Assembly: GCF_031583575.1 (NCBI RefSeq)
Contig: NZ_CP134146.1
Coordinates: 2,914,001-2,978,000 of the forward strand
From: Thalassotalea nanhaiensis
GTDB taxonomy: Bacteria; Pseudomonadota; Gammaproteobacteria; Enterobacterales; Alteromonadaceae
Length of the DNA: 64,000 bases
Direction: 5' to 3'
Below the pieces are notes generated by a model, which worked only from the letters and a program-made list of their open reading frames with translations, did no database searches and was not told the origin of the DNA. The translations under genes and the position numbers were made by a program. Of the stretch, positions 61,428 through 64,000 are shown one piece after another (positions within the stretch are counted from its first letter, which is position 1; every line of letters begins with the position of its first letter).

Positions 61428-62648
61428 CTAACGAAGCCCCAGCTCAACATCTTCAATTATATAATTACCATTAAACTGCGGGTGAACATGCCCTTCAGTA
61501 CCTATTTCAAAAAAGTCCTGTTCTTCACTACTTAAGCCTTGGTAGCCATTTATAACGCCGTATACCCACACTTCTTTATCGAGTGTGAGTTTATTTTGTT
61601 GATGGTACTCTAGTGCCGACATCCCCTGTCCCGAGTCGATCACTTGGCAGAAGTAGCTTTCTACATTTTGTTTTATTAAATCGCTTTCAATATCGATTTG
61701 TTCTATATCGTTTATTTCAAAACCTTGCGCTTGGCGTTTATCTTTAACACCAACGTTAGCATGGCGAATTTCTTTTATGTGACTGACAACCTCAGCAAAT
61801 AAGCGTTCATGCTCAATGTTATTGACATCAATGCTTGCCGGTTTAATTATTGCTTTTGCATGGTTAAATAAACTTGGCACATTATGCTTTGCAGAATAGT
61901 CCTTTACTTGATAATCAGGCTTTTGTTGTGCATGTAACACAAAGCCTTTTAACAGCTGATAACGGTGCAGGTATTGTCTAAACTTACCAAGTAAATCAAT
62001 TAATTTACTTTGAGCAATGCTTAGCTCTTGACTAATTTCACTGTGGCTACGTTGTAATTGCACCACTAACAAGCGTCGTAGTTCTCTTGACGTACCCGCA
62101 ATGGTCGCTAGTTCATCAAACTGGAACATCTCCAATTGTTTACGCATTTCAGTGAGTTGGCTTTGAGCCAGCTCATTTTCTCTAATTTTTGCATTAATCG
62201 ATGCTACATAACCAAACTCGTTATGAATACGTCGCCACAAGTTTCGAACGTTTGATTTTAAGCTATCGACCAAACCATATACATGCTCGGTTAAATCTTC
62301 GATATAGACTTCGGCTTCAGCATAGTTTTGATGGTGCAGCGCTTCTTTATAATGTGACGTTACAGTTTTAATTAACGCCAGCTTTGTGCCTATATTGGCA
62401 TCTAACTGTCGATTGCGTTCATCCCTAAGGTTATTTTCTAACAAGCCTCTAATTGAGCTTCTTAAACGTAAATCTTCGCCGGGCTCTGGCCGCCAGAGTA
62501 CACCATGCTCAGTTAACTTTTCCAATACCTTTGCATCAAAATCAAGCTCATTGACCCGGCCTGACAAATACGCCTTCATGATCACATCTGAATGCTTAGC
62601 CAGGATTTTTAAAAATTTTATGCCCGCAGCTTGCAAGGGGTGACTCAC
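61428..62648 (-). CDS. Condensin-accessory-like protein, possible kleisin (MukF/MksF-like)
   Basis: A 406-residue soluble, largely helical protein: an N-terminal winged-helix-like region (KVLEKLTEHGVLWRPEPGEDLRLRSSIRGLLE, ~38-75), a long helical middle (~85-240, many heptads), and a C-terminal domain ending in NYIIEDVELGLR. Together with the coupled upstream genes (MukE/MksE-like size and an SMC-like ATPase C-terminus) it most resembles the kleisin-type subunit of a Muk/Mks condensin. The gene order (ATPase first) is reversed from the usual mukFEB. Family assignment rests on operon context and architecture, not on a recognised motif. Confidence 0.55.
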   Translation of the reverse strand: MSHPLQAAGIKFLKILAKHSDVIMKAYLSGRVNELDFDAKVLEKLTEHGVLWRPEPGEDLRLRSSIRGLLENNLRDERNRQLDANIGTKLALIKTVTSHYKEALHHQNYAEAEVYIEDLTEHVYGLVDSLKSNVRNLWRRIHNEFGYVASINAKIRENELAQSQLTEMRKQLEMFQFDELATIAGTSRELRRLLVVQLQRSHSEISQELSIAQSKLIDLLGKFRQYLHRYQLLKGFVLHAQQKPDYQVKDYSAKHNVPSLFNHAKAIIKPASIDVNNIEHERLFAEVVSHIKEIRHANVGVKDKRQAQGFEINDIEQIDIESDLIKQNVESYFCQVIDSGQGMSALEYHQQNKLTLDKEVWVYGVINGYQGLSSEEQDFFEIGTEGHVHPQFNGNYIIEDVELGLR

Positions 62649-63280
62649 AATAAGTCCCCTTGTTTAATTGCTTCTTCTGCTTGCTCGGCTAAATTAAGGT
62701 TTTCACTTTCATCAATAAAGCGGATCACTTCAAACAAGTAATCGACTTTTCCGGTAGCAACAAAAATTTGATTGTCAGGGTTAGGTTTTAATAAATAGCC
62801 TAACTCAAGCAAGCGCTTAAATATCAACTTTAACTGCGCATCTACAGCGGAGCTTGATGAATTAAATAAGCTATAACGTGATATTTTAGTTAGCTGTTCA
62901 CTAAAAGCAGGCGTGTCTTCAATAACAGACTGTAATTCATTCAGTCGTACCACTTTGCCTTCAGACAATGGCGAGTTGTCACCCTTAGCTTCTTGCACTA
63001 GGACCAACCACTCGATTAGTGGCAATAATGACGCCGTAATTTCTCGAAATTGGCTATTTACCACTTTACGTTCATCATCACCTATACCTTGGTAGGCACA
63101 AAACAGTACTGTGCCATCATTTGCATTAGCGATGGTACGGTTCATTAAATTAAGTTGCTGTTCAACGCTGGCAAAATTTTCAGTATTTTGTAAGAAACTA
63201 AATGCAAGTTCATCGCTGGTTTTACAAATAAACCCGCCACTGAGTAATGTTTCCATTACTTGTCCTTTTAAACTGATCAT
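62645..63280 (-). CDS. MukE/MksE-like (winged-helix, 'kite') condensin subunit, putative
   Basis: A 211-residue protein with N-terminal ETLLSGGFICKTSDELAFSFLQ and two likely winged-helix modules, ending in an acidic tail. Length, position between an SMC-like ATPase and a helical possible kleisin, and 4-bp ATGA overlaps with both neighbours (63277-63280, 62645-62648) suggest the kite subunit of an SMC complex (MksE/JetB-like). No diagnostic motif is certain. Translational coupling implies a stoichiometric complex. Confidence 0.5.
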   Translation of the reverse strand: MISLKGQVMETLLSGGFICKTSDELAFSFLQNTENFASVEQQLNLMNRTIANANDGTVLFCAYQGIGDDERKVVNSQFREITASLLPLIEWLVLVQEAKGDNSPLSEGKVVRLNELQSVIEDTPAFSEQLTKISRYSLFNSSSSAVDAQLKLIFKRLLELGYLLKPNPDNQIFVATGKVDYLFEVIRFIDESENLNLAEQAEEAIKQGDLL

Positions 63281-64000
63281 AGTGCTTCCTCCACTTGCTC
63301 AAGCTCATCCGCTTGTTGGCGCTGTTTCAAACGTTCAGTAATTGGGTTTACTTTCGGTTGCACCATTCTTAGTTTTTGCTGCGCAGCACTTTTATCAATT
63401 AAATAACGATTTTCAAAGAAGTGTAAAACATCGGATTCAGGGTTAGGAAATGCACCAAGCACAGTAATTTGATTAGCCTTACAGGCATCAAATATTTTCT
63501 TCACATTTTTGTTTGCTAACGTACCAATTTCATCGATTGGCCAATGGATAACAGCCTTTGAGTGACCTCGTAATAAACGAGTGAATGCCAATAAAAATTT
63601 ACATAAAATAAGGTAAGCCATACCATGGCTCGATGACTCATTCAGTTGTCTATCAGTGCGGATAACCAGTTCTGAATTGCCTTCTTTTAAGTGCAGTTCA
63701 ATGTCCAGTAACTGACTAATACCGCCTGTTATTGTTGCTTTGCCTAACACTTCTAATACTTCGCGGATGGTTTGCGTGTACTCTTCATCAGGTAGAGCCG
63801 ACTCTTCATCATTAAGCCAAGCCTGATGCAACTTATTAAAGCGTGCGAGTTTTGGCCAAAAATCAAACTCTGAAATTTTAGAGCGAATTTTTACTGACGA
63901 CTCAGAAACACCATCAAGGAATAACTCTTGATCAACTTCTTTTGAAATGCGACGTGATTGTGATGATATTCGCGTATCAATATCCGCTAATATATTGTAA
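63277..64000 (-). CDS. SMC/MukB-like ATPase, C-terminal part (5' end outside the window)
   Basis: The minus-strand frame stays open to the window end, so only the last ~240 residues are seen. An internal TTG at 63831 is not the likely start. The visible part has SSSHGMAYLILCKFLLAFTRLL, resembling an ABC-signature region (S-S-x-G), then VIHWPIDEIGTLANKNVKKIF, a Walker-B/D-loop-like strand with the Asp-Glu pair, and ITVLGAFP, an H-loop-region strand. This is the layout of SMC/Rad50/MukB ATPase heads. It overlaps the next gene by 4 bp. Whether it belongs to Mks or Wadjet-type systems cannot be settled from here. Confidence 0.7.
   Translation of the reverse strand, partial: YNILADIDTRISSQSRRISKEVDQELFLDGVSESSVKIRSKISEFDFWPKLARFNKLHQAWLNDEESALPDEEYTQTIREVLEVLGKATITGGISQLLDIELHLKEGNSELVIRTDRQLNESSSHGMAYLILCKFLLAFTRLLRGHSKAVIHWPIDEIGTLANKNVKKIFDACKANQITVLGAFPNPESDVLHFFENRYLIDKSAAQQKLRMVQPKVNPITERLKQRQQADELEQVEEAL

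Noticed and set aside
61428-64000. Classical mukFEB operon
   Set aside because: The gene order is reversed and the protein sizes and sequences do not match MukF or MukE closely; I kept only the looser SMC/Mks-like call.
1-64000. tRNA or rRNA genes
   Set aside because: I looked in the intergenic gaps for cloverleaf-like or conserved rRNA sequence and saw none; a covariance search could not be run.

Overview
The window reads as a chromosomal piece of a marine gammaproteobacterium, most likely an Alteromonadales/Colwelliaceae-type organism (Colwellia or Thalassotalea-like). This is inferred from the A+T-rich sequence, the many secreted lipoproteins, the TonB receptor beside a giant S8 protease, the MipA-DUF3019-two-component cluster, MiaE, PldA and the RND pump. 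No rRNA, tRNA or CRISPR array was seen.

Layout. 1-3421: the 3' end of a large secreted Ig/PKD-like protein with a DUF1566 domain and a Cys-rich tail, followed by a second small DUF1566 protein and a terminator. 3545-13600: the most unusual region, an array of about thirteen small, mostly unrecognised genes. All lie on the + strand, most have their own ribosome binding site, and they are separated by imperfect inverted repeats whose right arm has the consensus GAGCGAACAACAGCCGT. The layout resembles an integron cassette array with no integrase in the window. One cassette of 560 bp is present twice, and two identical copies of an IS110-family element are inserted at the same point of two repeats, each with a conserved non-coding stretch that could be a bridge RNA. 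Recognisable cassette products are an L,D-transpeptidase (YkuD), a DUF4279 protein and an ankyrin protein; the rest are small membrane or exported proteins.

13600-29300: a vanadium-haloperoxidase-like lipoprotein with an FG-GAP/ASPIC-UnbV partner, a large surface lipoprotein with an Ala-rich coiled-coil stretch, a MipA/OmpV-DUF3019-response regulator-histidine kinase operon, and an M16 metalloprotease. 29500-39000: a 2073-residue subtilisin-type protease and a TonB-dependent receptor. 39120-45005: a lipid or CoA catabolism block. A minus-strand operon (Cys-less thiolase fold, DUF35, two MaoC-fold proteins) faces a plus-strand CoA-transferase pair and a classical thiolase. 45291-55176: mostly housekeeping and envelope genes (pentapeptide/K+ channel fusion, pldA, pirin, Bax-like glucosaminidase, miaE, Sel1 protein, Sir2-like protein, S9 peptidase). 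55493-61365: a complete RND efflux operon (adaptor, inner-membrane pump, outer-membrane factor). 61428-64000: a translationally coupled minus-strand operon that looks like an SMC/condensin-type (MukBEF/Mks-like) complex, cut by the window end.

Intergenic DNA carries several repeat families: CTGAA-N5-TTCAG hairpins, arrays of CGAATACG, a 21-bp-arm near-perfect hairpin, and a 28-bp loopless palindrome.
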